IMG/VR virus record: IMGVR_UViG_3300013131_004046
Coordinates: 1-59,794 of that record
Direction: 5' to 3' (one strand)
DNA from: a virus
DNA: 59,794 nucleotides
Of the stretch, positions 52,133-59,794 are shown one piece after another; the first letter of the stretch is position 1, and each line of letters begins with the position of its first letter. The notes under the pieces are model-generated. The model was not told where the DNA came from, made no database searches, and saw only the letters and a list, made by a program, of their open reading frames with translations. Both the position numbers and the translations under genes were made by a program.

Positions 52133-52987
52133 TTAATTACATAACCAACAGTCAACACTACCTCCAAAACTAAAGAATGTTCGATAAATGTTGTATGTTA
52201 TTGGAAATCCGTTTATATCTATAATTATTAAAGTCCCAATATTATTTGTTGGTATATTTGGACCAGAACAACTCGAATTGCTTTCTTGAAACCCTGTAGG
52301 TTGAGATAAAGATACCGGTATCAAAATATAACCATATCCATTTCCTAAAGGATATGTTACAAAACTATTTGTTGGGTTATTAGTTAATAAAAAGGTCAAA
52401 TTAGAAATTACTTCGCCACTTGTAATTGTTGTTCCTGAAAACTTACTATAATAAATCCCCGAAGGCGCTGGAACGGGTGATGGTGTCGGTGTAATTGTAG
52501 GCGTAACGGTTGGTGTTGGCGTAATTGTAGGTGTGACAGTTGGTGTAACACTTGGTGTGTTTGTATTTGTTGGTGTAACACTTGGTGTGTTTGTATTTGT
52601 TGGTGTAACAGTTGGTGTGTTTGTATTTGTTTGTGTAACAGTTGGTGTGTTTGTATTTGTTTGTGTTGGTGTTATAGAAGGTGTTGGAGTCATCGTAGGG
52701 GTAAGACCTGGAGTTACTGTCATCGTTGGTGTTGGTGTTGGTGTTGGTGTCTGAGTTGGTGTTGGAGAACAAAAAAAAGTAATTAGTTTACTACATCTTA
52801 AATTATCGACCACTTTAATTACAATATCATTTGTATTATCTAAAGGCGGCGGAATAGACAACGTTAATGTTGGAGGAACAGAAATAAAATTGGTAATCAA
52901 ATAACAATAGGTAACCGTTATGTCACAAGCATAAACCTCAAAAGGAGAATTTCCTGATACATAGTTTACAATTATTTGTTTTGACAT
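52133..52987 (-). CDS. Virion protein with long Thr/Asn/Pro linker
   Basis: 284 residues. An N-terminal beta domain with several Cys (1-75) is followed by a ~100-residue linker of [15 protein letters not shown] and TITPTPT units (about 75-175), then a C-terminal globular domain ([16 protein letters not shown]... to SVDCWLCN). Same architecture as the proteins at 45360 and 57507. It precedes the collagen-like fibre gene by 9 nt. Confidence 0.75.
   Translation of the reverse strand: MSKQIIVNYVSGNSPFEVYACDITVTYCYLITNFISVPPTLTLSIPPPLDNTNDIVIKVVDNLRCSKLITFFCSPTPTQTPTPTPTPTMTVTPGLTPTMTPTPSITPTQTNTNTPTVTQTNTNTPTVTPTNTNTPSVTPTNTNTPSVTPTVTPTITPTPTVTPTITPTPSPVPAPSGIYYSKFSGTTITSGEVISNLTFLLTNNPTNSFVTYPLGNGYGYILIPVSLSQPTGFQESNSSCSGPNIPTNNIGTLIIIDINGFPITYNIYRTFFSFGGSVDCWLCN
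52461..52768 (-). repeat. Thr-Pro-Asn coding repeat
   Basis: Tandem in-frame units, including about four copies of a 30-nt unit encoding [10 protein letters not shown]-like peptides. It is a protein-coding low-complexity repeat, not a CRISPR array. Confidence 0.85.
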
Positions 52988-52995
52988 GTCTTTTT

Positions 52996-53005
52996 TTATA
53001 AATAC
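52996..53005 (-). promoter_or_regulatory. Late-type promoter motif
   Basis: The minus strand reads GTATTTATAA (53005-52996), 8 nt before the ATG at 52987. It drives the leftward fibre operon. Confidence 0.6.
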
Positions 53006-53046
53006 TTTATTTTACATAACGTTATGATATTTTTTTTTAAAAAATT

Positions 53047-54294
53047 ATGAAAATATTTGTACAAATCGCTTCGTACAGGGACCCCCAACTAATACCCACA
53101 ATTGAAAACATGTTGGAAAATGCGAAAAAACCAAAAAATCTTAGATTTGGTATTGCAAGACAATTCCATCCTGAAGATGGTTTCGATGATTTATCAAAAT
53201 ACTCTAAAGACAAAAGATTCAAAATATTAGATATACTATACTCTGAATCCAAAGGAGTTTGTTGGGCAAGAAATCTTACACAACAACTTTATAACGGGGA
53301 AGAGTATACATTACAAATAGATTCTCACATGAGATTTGAAAAAAATTGGGATGAAGAGATGATTAAAATGATTAAACAACTCCAAAAGAAAGGACATAAA
53401 AAACCATTACTTACTGGATATGTATCATCATTTGATCCTGATAACGATCCCCCCGCTCGTATCAGGGAGCCGTGGAGAATGGTATTCGATAGATTTACAC
53501 CTGAGGGATGTGTATTTTTTTTACCTGAGTCAATACCTGATTGGCAAGAATTAACTGAACCAGTTCCTGCAAGATTTTATTCGGCACATTTTTGTTTTAC
53601 TACTGGAGATTTTTCAAAAGAAGTACAACACGATCCTGAATATTATTTTCATGGAGAAGAGATTTCTATTACCGTAAGGGCATATACTCATGGATATGAT
53701 TTATTTCATCCCCACAAAGTTTTAGTTTGGCATGAATACACTAGAAAAGGAAGAACTAAACAATGGGATGATGATAAAAAATGGTTTATAAAAAATAATA
53801 ACTCACATTCTAAAAACAGAAAACTTTTGGGTATTGATGGCGAATCTTTTGAAATTGAATTAGATAAGTATGGATTTGGGTCTGAAAGAACAAAAAGGGA
53901 TTATGAAAAATATGCGGGAATTTTATTTTCAAATAGATCGGTTCAAAAACATACTTTAGACAAAAACTACCCTCCAAACCCGTATAACTTTAAAAATGAA
54001 GAAGAATGGGAAAATAGTTTTTCAAGAATATTCAAACACTGTATTGATGTTTCTTTCAATGATGTTCCTGAGACAGATTATGATTTTTGGGTTGTGGCAT
54101 TTCATGATGAAAAAGATGAAACAATTTACAGACAAGATGCGGACGTTCATGAAATTTTAAGAATGAAAAATGATCCTGATGGTTATTGTAAAGTATGGAG
54201 GGAGTTCAACATAACAACAAAACCAAAATATTGGGTTGTTTGGCCACATAGTATCTCTAAAGGATGGGGAGATAGATTAACAGGAAACTTATAA
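53047..54294 (+). CDS. GlcNAc-transferase (Skp1 GnT-like)
   Basis: 415 residues. FVQIASYRDPQLIPTIENML at the start, VCWARNLTQQLYNGEEYTLQIDSHMRFEKNWDE with a D-x-H/D-type metal motif, and HGEEISITVRAYTHGYDLFHP match the GlcNAc-transferase family typified by Skp1 GnT1, which adds GlcNAc to hydroxyproline in Dictyostelium. The C-terminal ~130 residues are an added domain. First gene of a rightward four-gene glycosyltransferase run; no late motif precedes it. Confidence 0.85.
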   Translation: MKIFVQIASYRDPQLIPTIENMLENAKKPKNLRFGIARQFHPEDGFDDLSKYSKDKRFKILDILYSESKGVCWARNLTQQLYNGEEYTLQIDSHMRFEKNWDEEMIKMIKQLQKKGHKKPLLTGYVSSFDPDNDPPARIREPWRMVFDRFTPEGCVFFLPESIPDWQELTEPVPARFYSAHFCFTTGDFSKEVQHDPEYYFHGEEISITVRAYTHGYDLFHPHKVLVWHEYTRKGRTKQWDDDKKWFIKNNNSHSKNRKLLGIDGESFEIELDKYGFGSERTKRDYEKYAGILFSNRSVQKHTLDKNYPPNPYNFKNEEEWENSFSRIFKHCIDVSFNDVPETDYDFWVVAFHDEKDETIYRQDADVHEILRMKNDPDGYCKVWREFNITTKPKYWVVWPHSISKGWGDRLTGNL

Positions 54295-54299
54295 CTAAA

Positions 54300-55136
54300 A
54301 TGAAAATTGTAACTTCTATTTATGAACTGAAGTATGTGAATGAAAGATCAGGACAAACATACAAATCACTTCCACTTCTTACTAAAACAATTAATAATAT
54401 TATTTTTGATGAGTTTGAGTATGTCATTTACACCGATGAAAAAACCTATTCAAAGTATAATCTAGGTGAAATATACAATAGACCAAATATCAAAATAAAA
54501 AAAGAAGAATTAAATTCTGAGTTTTACACGAAAAGTATAGACCCAATTAGAAAAAACATGTTACTCAATAATGAACTTTATGATAGGATATACACTGTTC
54601 ACAATTACATGGAAGTAATTTTCAACAAATTGAAATTTTTGATTAACGAATCGGAACCTAATAAAAATGTCGTGTGGATTGATTCGGGATTGTTTGGTAC
54701 AAGTTGTCATGATAATTGGAGGGACTATATGTGTAATATTTGCCATACACCTGTTTTTTTAGAAAAAATAAATGAAAAAATTAACTCGAACGGATTTATA
54801 TGTTTAAAGGGAAATGAAATTCAAATAAATTACATGTTGAAAGAAAGGATTAAAATTTTGTTTGGTAAAGAAATCAAAATTGTACCTGGTGGCATCTTTG
54901 GTGGTAACTACGAAATGATAAATAAAATTTTGAAGGATTATAAAAATGTATTAGATTTATTTACACAAAACTATAATGACATCATCAGCGAACAAGAAGT
55001 TTTATCAATTTTAACATCAAATCATTCTGTTAAATTCTTTGAATTCGATGATTGGTTGGATTTACAAAAGGGAATTTTAGAAATTATGGATTTAATAAAC
55101 ATAAACTACAGAACAGATATATGTTATGGAAAATAA
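54300..55136 (+). CDS. WlaTC/HtrL-like glycosyltransferase
   Basis: 278 residues. The order IVTSIYEL, FEYVIYTDEK, VVWIDSGLFG (metal site), PGGIFGGNYE and SEQEVLSIL matches WlaTC/HtrL-type proteins from LPS/LOS loci. Overlaps the next gene by 11 nt. Confidence 0.75.
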   Translation: MKIVTSIYELKYVNERSGQTYKSLPLLTKTINNIIFDEFEYVIYTDEKTYSKYNLGEIYNRPNIKIKKEELNSEFYTKSIDPIRKNMLLNNELYDRIYTVHNYMEVIFNKLKFLINESEPNKNVVWIDSGLFGTSCHDNWRDYMCNICHTPVFLEKINEKINSNGFICLKGNEIQINYMLKERIKILFGKEIKIVPGGIFGGNYEMINKILKDYKNVLDLFTQNYNDIISEQEVLSILTSNHSVKFFEFDDWLDLQKGILEIMDLININYRTDICYGK

Positions 55137-55839
55137 TTTTGCGTTTGCAACATTCTGTTTTGGTGATCGATATACATCTCAAACTAACCGTTTAATAGAT
55201 AGCTTATCCTTTGTTGACAATAAACATTTATTATTTGTTATTACTGATGACGTTAATAAAATAAAAAAATTACCTTGGGTCAAAGTTAAAAATATAAAAG
55301 AATTTAACGAAAAATATTCTTCGTATGAAAAAAATTATTATGATTTTGATTTTTCAGTAAAAAGATATTCTTTGAGGTTTGCATTAGAAAATGGTTACAC
55401 AAAAGTTGTTCTAATGGACACTGATGTAGTTGCTGGTACAAGGTTCACCGATAAAAATGTTGAGGATTCTTTTTTAAACAATACAATTGTTGGTCCTGTA
55501 ATTTATAATTTTGAAAATGAATTAAGTTTTGGATCAGAGTTAGGAAAACGTTTTTTATATTACGAGAAAAAATTTAATGTATCTTTTGAAAAAAGTGGTC
55601 TTTGGATGCCTGAAGATTGCATCCAATACATCAATATTGATAAAAAAACTTTTGAAAATTTTTTAAATGTGTGGGACAAGTGTATAGAAATAAAATATGA
55701 AGATGGTTTGTTAAACGTTCCTGCAGGAAACATTGATGAAATGTCATTTTCAGCCCTTTTAAATGGAGTATCTCTGAGTAACAATTTTGATAAAAGTTTA
55801 AATGTTTTTACACCTCAACACGAAATTTGGTACAGATGA
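55126..55839 (+). CDS. GT-A (GT8-like) glycosyltransferase
   Basis: 237 residues. FAFATFCFGDRYTSQTNRLIDSL is the donor-binding start, VVLMDTDVVAGTRF the DxD metal site, and GNIDEMSFSALL the late acidic motif. LWMPEDCIQYINI resembles GT8-type acceptor loops. Overlaps both neighbours (11 and 4 nt). Confidence 0.75.
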   Translation: MENNFAFATFCFGDRYTSQTNRLIDSLSFVDNKHLLFVITDDVNKIKKLPWVKVKNIKEFNEKYSSYEKNYYDFDFSVKRYSLRFALENGYTKVVLMDTDVVAGTRFTDKNVEDSFLNNTIVGPVIYNFENELSFGSELGKRFLYYEKKFNVSFEKSGLWMPEDCIQYINIDKKTFENFLNVWDKCIEIKYEDGLLNVPAGNIDEMSFSALLNGVSLSNNFDKSLNVFTPQHEIWYR

Positions 55840-57479
55840 GTTTAACTTTAGTTACTGGTTTATGGGACATTGGTCGAGAAAATTTAAAAGAAGGTTGGTC
55901 AAGATCATTCAATCATTACTTAGAAAAATTTGACCAATTACTTCAAGTTGATTGTAACATGATAATTTTTGGTGATGAAAACTTAAGTAAGTATGTTTTT
56001 GAGAGACGTAACGAATCAAACACCCAATTTATTTTAAGGGATTTAACTTGGTTCAAAGAAAACGAATTTTATGATAAAATACAACAAATAAGAAAAGATC
56101 CTAAATGGTATAACCTTTCTGGTTGGTTGAAGGATTCCACTCAAGCAACCTTGGAGATGTATAATCCTTTAGTGATGTCAAAAATGTTTCTACTTCATGA
56201 CGCTAAAATATTAGACAAATTTAATTCAGAAAAAATTTTTTGGATAGATGCTGGAATCACTAACACTGTACATCCTGGATATTTTACTCATGACAAAATA
56301 TTAGATAAAATAAATTCTTTCTACAATAAATTTTTATTTGTGTGTTTTCCTTATGATGCTGAAACTGAAATACATGGATTCGATTACCCAAAACTTAATG
56401 GTTATGCAAAAACTATTGTTAAAATGGTCGCTAGAGGTGGTTTTTTTGGTGGGGCCAAAGAAACAATATCAACGGTAAATTCTTTATATTATGATTTAAT
56501 GTCAAATACATTAAAAAATGGTTTGATGGGAACCGAAGAAAGTTTGTTTTCAATATTATTGTATAAACACCCGTCTCTATTTGATATTGAGATGATAGAA
56601 CAAAACGGTTTAATGTATAAATTTTTTGAAGATTTAAAAAATAAAAAAAAGAAAGAGGTAAATCATTCAGAAGGAGTTGGTTTATATGTAATAACATATA
56701 ATAGCCCAAACCAATTTGAGACCTTGATTAAAAGTATATTAGAGTATGATAGTAGTTTGATCACCTCAACAAGAAAATATTTATTAAACAATTCCACAGA
56801 TCACACAACTACTCAAAAATATTTAGAATTGTGTGACAAATATGGGTTCGAACACATCAAAAAAGATAATATAGGAATTATGGGGGGTCGAATATTTGTT
56901 GCAGAACATTTTGATCAAACTGATTTAGGTTACTATTACTTTTTTGAGGACGATATGTTTTTTGTAGGTAAAAAAGACGAAGATATTTGTAGAAGCGGGT
57001 TTAAAAGGACCGTTCAAAATTTGAACAACAAATTACAATCTTTAATAAAAAAAGAAAAATTTGATTTTATTAAATTAAACTTCACTGAATTTTATGGTAC
57101 ACACGAGAAACAATGGGCTTGGTATAACGTTCCTCAAAGTTTTAGAGAATCTCATTGGCCAAACAATAAAAATTTACCACATGATGGCATTGACCCGAAC
57201 TCCCCAAATTTGAAATTTGAAAATATAAAAATCCACATGGGACTTCCGTATGCATCGGGAGAGATATACCTTTCAAATTGGCCAATATTGATGTCTAAAG
57301 AGGGTAATTACAAATGTTACTTAAAAACAAAATTTGCCCACCCTTTTGAGCAAACATTAATGAGTCAATGTTATCAAGAAACGATAAAGGGACACATAAG
57401 ACCTGCAGTATTATTAATTTCACCAACCGAACACAACAGATTTGATTTTTATCCTGATCAAGATAGAAAAGAATGTTAA
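55836..57479 (+). CDS. Bifunctional WlaTC/HtrL-like + GT2 glycosyltransferase
   Basis: 547 residues. The N-terminal half (about 1-280) parallels the gene at 54300: TLVTGLWDIGRENL, IFWIDAGITN, RGGFFGGAKETI, TEESLFSILL. The C-terminal half (about 285-547) is a GT2 unit: GLYVITYNSPNQFETLIKSIL, NNSTDHTTT, YYFFEDDMFF. Start at ATG 55836, overlapping the previous TGA (ATGA); a TTG 9 nt upstream is less likely. The last enzyme of the run, it precedes a Pro-Thr virion protein. Confidence 0.8.
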   Translation: MSLTLVTGLWDIGRENLKEGWSRSFNHYLEKFDQLLQVDCNMIIFGDENLSKYVFERRNESNTQFILRDLTWFKENEFYDKIQQIRKDPKWYNLSGWLKDSTQATLEMYNPLVMSKMFLLHDAKILDKFNSEKIFWIDAGITNTVHPGYFTHDKILDKINSFYNKFLFVCFPYDAETEIHGFDYPKLNGYAKTIVKMVARGGFFGGAKETISTVNSLYYDLMSNTLKNGLMGTEESLFSILLYKHPSLFDIEMIEQNGLMYKFFEDLKNKKKKEVNHSEGVGLYVITYNSPNQFETLIKSILEYDSSLITSTRKYLLNNSTDHTTTQKYLELCDKYGFEHIKKDNIGIMGGRIFVAEHFDQTDLGYYYFFEDDMFFVGKKDEDICRSGFKRTVQNLNNKLQSLIKKEKFDFIKLNFTEFYGTHEKQWAWYNVPQSFRESHWPNNKNLPHDGIDPNSPNLKFENIKIHMGLPYASGEIYLSNWPILMSKEGNYKCYLKTKFAHPFEQTLMSQCYQETIKGHIRPAVLLISPTEHNRFDFYPDQDRKEC

Positions 57480-57483
57480 TTGT

Positions 57484-57495
57484 AATATTTATTTT
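57484..57495 (+). promoter_or_regulatory. Late-type promoter motif
   Basis: AATATTTATTTT, 11 nt before the ATG at 57507. Confidence 0.55.
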
Positions 57496-57506
57496 AAAAA
57501 CAGTTA

Positions 57507-58823
57507 ATGGAATTTTTTATTAAGAAGAATGCCACTTTGCCTCTTTTAAAAATGCAAGTTGTAAAAGACGGAAGAAGTGACTACAACAACATGATGGAAT
57601 TCATCGAAGAATCTGCGGTGTTCTTTTCGATGGTGAATGTAGATAATGGCATTCCAAAAATAACCACAAGACCAGCGGGGTTTGTAGAAAAAATTCAATT
57701 GGACCCAAATGCCAGCCCTGAATATTATGTTTACTATCAATTTAAACCACAAGACACAAATAAAGTAGGTAAGTATGAAGGACAATTTCTTTTTAGAAAT
57801 GAACAAGGTACTTTAGTTTTACCAATAAGAGATAAATTATTTATAAACGTACAGGAAAGTTTTATTGCGGATGACTTACCATATGAAAGTTGTTATGTAA
57901 TTGATTTTCCATGTTGTGTTGCTCCTCCACCGATACCGCCACCAGTTACTACAACCACAACCTTATCACCGCCATTACCTGTTGTTGATTTAAGTTTATT
58001 GGTCGATATTAATCTTGGATCTATAATAGTTAATTATTTTCTTTTTGCGTCTGAACCATTATTTGAGGACTATGATGTTTCTTTTGATACAACAATGTTC
58101 ACTTATACAGGTAGTCCAATATTTTTTAGTACGGGTATAACAATAAATGCGGGTACTATTAGTGGTGTTACAGAAGTAAATATTGACTCTGATTTTAATA
58201 ACCTAACAAGAGAATTTGAATTTTCTAATTTTACAGTAACAACAACTGGAATTACTTTTGACTTTAACATAACAACAGAAGTAATAATACCAACACCAAC
58301 ACCTACCCCTTCAGTCACGCCAACAATGACTCCTACTGTGACTCCTACTGTGACACCTACTGTGACACCTACAAATACTCAAACACCAACACCAACGGTA
58401 ACACCTACAAATACTCAAACACCAACACCATCTATTTCTCAAACACCAACACCGACCCCAACTCATACACCAACCCCAACTCCTACACCAGCGTCAGAAA
58501 TTACCCTAAGCGTTGATGCAAATGTAAAACCAGGGTCTGCAATATGTGATTTTAACATTACTTCAAATTATTCTGTTGGGTATAACTACAGTTTACCTGT
58601 AATGGTAATTGCAAACCTTATATCGGGAGGAACAACTTCTTTCGATGGTAATTTGACAATCTTGGCAGGGGAACTTACAGGATTTACACAAATAGTCAAA
58701 GAAGATATAAATTACAATGATCTTTCTTTAGAAGGTGAATTGTTTGTTGGAATGGTTGAACCTCCAATTGGGGAGTATGTAGTTTTGGGTAATGTTTCTT
58801 TTGACCCCTACCCATCACCATAA
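57507..58823 (+). CDS. Virion protein with duplicated beta domains and mucin-like linker
   Basis: 438 residues. An N-terminal domain (1-130) is followed by a Pro/Thr hinge, beta domain A (about 160-255, [19 protein letters not shown]...), a long [12 protein letters not shown] linker (about 262-330), and beta domain B (about 333-438, [20 protein letters not shown]...) which looks like a copy of domain A. Arrangement and composition fit an O-glycosylated fibre or capsid decoration. In-frame sequence continues for 27 codons after the TAA (see finding). Confidence 0.78.
   Translation: MEFFIKKNATLPLLKMQVVKDGRSDYNNMMEFIEESAVFFSMVNVDNGIPKITTRPAGFVEKIQLDPNASPEYYVYYQFKPQDTNKVGKYEGQFLFRNEQGTLVLPIRDKLFINVQESFIADDLPYESCYVIDFPCCVAPPPIPPPVTTTTTLSPPLPVVDLSLLVDINLGSIIVNYFLFASEPLFEDYDVSFDTTMFTYTGSPIFFSTGITINAGTISGVTEVNIDSDFNNLTREFEFSNFTVTTTGITFDFNITTEVIIPTPTPTPSVTPTMTPTVTPTVTPTVTPTNTQTPTPTVTPTNTQTPTPSISQTPTPTPTHTPTPTPTPASEITLSVDANVKPGSAICDFNITSNYSVGYNYSLPVMVIANLISGGTTSFDGNLTILAGELTGFTQIVKEDINYNDLSLEGELFVGMVEPPIGEYVVLGNVSFDPYPSP
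58289..58495 (+). repeat. Thr-Pro coding repeat
   Basis: Tandem in-frame ACACCN-type units encoding [15 protein letters not shown] and TNTQTPTPT. Similar repeats code for linkers at 45590-45775 and 52461-52768. Confidence 0.85.
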
Positions 58824-58907
58824 TTAACAAATCCTTTAATTGTTGGTATTGACACTTATTTGAACATAGGTGATGACGAATACTTACAATATAATGACCC
58901 AATATAA
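58824..58907 (+). other. In-frame coding-like extension after a TAA stop
   Basis: Directly after the stop at 58821-58823 the same frame stays open for 27 codons (LTNPLIVGIDTYLNIGDD...DPI) and then ends in TAA. The composition is protein-like. It may be a readthrough extension, an eroded C-terminus or chance. Nothing else is seen in 58824-58915. Confidence 0.3.
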
Positions 58908-58915
58908 ATTAATAA

Positions 58916-58926
58916 GATATTTATAA
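58916..58926 (+). promoter_or_regulatory. Late-type promoter motif
   Basis: GATATTTATAA, 10 nt before the ATG at 58937, at the standard spacing. It supports a real gene there. Confidence 0.6.
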
Positions 58927-58936
58927 AACAAAAAAT

Positions 58937-59108
58937 ATGGCACTTACAGGAAAAACAATTGGTCTCAATTTTCTCGACTGATTTTAGTAGTGCTACACAT
59001 GTTTATGGGGATTATAATTGCACTTTATTTAAAAACTCAATACCTTCATCAAGATTGTCTTACTATGATGGAACTGACACTTTAACGATTGTTAATATTA
59101 CTTCTTAA
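58937..59108 (+). pseudogene. Frameshifted small ORF
   Basis: Frame 1 reads MALTGKTIGLNFLD and stops at TGA (58979-58981). Ignoring one base of the TTTT run near 58969-58972 gives one continuous 56-residue protein, MALTGKTIGLNFSTDFSSATH...YYDGTDTLTIVNITS. Promoter motif and spacing are intact. Explanations: an indel (true or sequencing error) in a homopolymer, or programmed slippage. The protein would be a small beta-type virion component. Confidence 0.6.
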
Positions 59109-59134
59109 AAAAAATTAACTTACTTAGTTGATAA

Positions 59135-59182
59135 GAGTAATTTTTACTCCTATATTTATTTACGAAGGTAAATGCCGACCTT
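59135..59182 (+). promoter_or_regulatory. Leader of DNA polymerase: two hairpins and a promoter-like motif
   Basis: GAGTAA (59135-59140) pairs with TTACTC (59144-59149). TATATTTATTTA (59151-59162) resembles the late motif. AAGGT (59165-59169) pairs with ACCTT (59178-59182) around an 8-nt loop AAATGCCG. A 5-bp stem with an 8-nt loop recalls the translational operator of T4 gene 43, but here it ends 33 nt before the ATG. Confidence 0.35.
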
Positions 59183-59215
59183 ATTCGGTAGCTAATACAC
59201 CAAAAGTAAATAACT

Positions 59216-59794
59216 ATGATATCACAAGAAGAAATCGAACAATTTCTTCAGGGAAATGATCCTGAAGAATTCATCGTAGCAGTAGAATACGATTACTTAA
59301 CAGATAAAATTTTCAAAATAAAAGAAGTTCCTAGTAAAGGAAAACAGATCCAACGAGATACTTTAATATCTTTTGCTTGGGTGGGAGATTTACGAAATCT
59401 CAACTTCTATTCAAAATCCAAAGAATTACAAAAAGAAGCCATGACCAAACATGGTATTATTATTGAAAAACTAAGAACTGATGGGAACAAGCGATTAGAG
59501 AATGGATTAACCTTTATAGTTAAATCCATGAAAGGATACAGAAATCTTATTCAGTTTTTTAGAGAAGGTGGAGTTGACCCTTGGGGTGAAAATGTAAGAG
59601 ATCTTATCATGGTTCTTCCACCAGTTGAGCAATACCTCATCTCAAAAGAAAAAAGATTATTCAAAGGGTTTGAAGAATACAATGACATTACAAGGATGGT
59701 ATTTGACCTTGAGACCACATCTTTAGAACCTAAAGATGGGAGGATCTTCATGATTGGAATTAAAACAAACAAAGGATTCAAAAAAGTTATTGAG
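59216..59794 (+). CDS. DNA polymerase, family B (gp43-like), N-terminal fragment
   Basis: The first 193 codons of a gene cut by the window edge, starting MISQEEIEQFLQGNDPEEF. The N-terminal domain ends in RDLIMVLPPVEQYLI, followed by MVFDLETTSLEPKDGRIFMIGI, the Exo I motif (D-x-E) of a proofreading 3'-5' exonuclease. Phage replicative polymerase of T4 type is the best reading; the polymerase domain lies outside the window. Confidence 0.82.
   Translation, partial: MISQEEIEQFLQGNDPEEFIVAVEYDYLTDKIFKIKEVPSKGKQIQRDTLISFAWVGDLRNLNFYSKSKELQKEAMTKHGIIIEKLRTDGNKRLENGLTFIVKSMKGYRNLIQFFREGGVDPWGENVRDLIMVLPPVEQYLISKEKRLFKGFEEYNDITRMVFDLETTSLEPKDGRIFMIGIKTNKGFKKVIE

Noticed and set aside
52533-52680. 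Regular ~30-bp repeats resembling a CRISPR array
   Set aside because: The units are contiguous, in frame and encode TNTNTP peptides; there are no unique spacers and no cas genes.
1-59794. Prophage hypothesis (integrase, attachment sites)
   Set aside because: No integrase, repressor or host genes are visible; gene content is that of a lytic T4-like phage.

Overview
This AT-rich window is part of a T4-like (gp17/gp20/gp21/gp22/gp23-type) myovirus that most likely infects a Bacteroidetes/Flavobacteriia host. The T4-like assignment rests on a large terminase, portal, prohead protease, scaffold and major capsid block (12.0-21.7 kb), a gp5-like baseplate OB-fold protein, a gp55-like late sigma factor and the start of a family B DNA polymerase at the right edge. 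The host guess rests on TAnnTTTG-type promoter elements, the absence of Shine-Dalgarno sites, a Bacteroidetes-style bS21, a DUF4494-like protein and a tmRNA whose reading frame resumes at a Gly codon. No integrase, insertion sequence or CRISPR array was seen.

Layout. (1) 0-6.6 kb is a protein quality-control island: a phage tmRNA (minus strand), an unknown protein, a reduced M20-type peptidase, a ClpC-type AAA+ unfoldase and a full DnaK. The last two are divergent, around a shared intergenic region with palindromes and direct repeats. (2) 6.7-12 kb holds a KTSC protein, a nucleotidyltransferase-like protein and four proteins of unknown role, one with a DnaJ-like zinc motif. (3) 12-21.7 kb is the head module, with a ribosomal protein bS21 gene inserted antisense. 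(4) 21.7-24.8 kb has small accessory genes, including a lipoprotein with a host-like promoter. (5) 24.8-31 kb (minus) holds tail/baseplate genes and the late sigma factor. (6) 31-40.5 kb (minus) is a tightly overlapping set of glycosyltransferases with a cytidylyltransferase, PhoH, dUTPase, 3'-5' exonuclease and HAD-like protein. (7) 40.5-43.1 kb (minus) holds small proteins of unknown role. (8) 43.2-58.8 kb is a fibre/decoration region in which Thr/Pro- and Gly/Thr/Ser-repeat virion proteins alternate with glycosyltransferases. One of these is a three-enzyme fusion (GT-B, heptosyltransferase-like, FkbM methyltransferase). (9) 58.9-59.8 kb has a frameshifted small ORF and the N-terminus of DNA polymerase.

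How the parts may work together. An element resembling TATATTTATAA precedes most virion genes at 10-17 nt from the start codon. It is missing from the 31-40.5 kb enzyme block, so it is a good candidate for the promoter read by the gp55-like sigma factor. Very short leaders plus a phage bS21 suggest adjusted translation initiation. Several head-region proteins start with a basic amphipathic helix ending in (I/L)xE, the prohead-protease cleavage motif, which suggests packaged internal proteins. The most novel-looking hypotheses are a self-glycosylated, mucin-like fibre system and a phage-encoded tmRNA/Clp/DnaK/peptidase proteostasis set. All family assignments were made by reading motifs; no database search was run.
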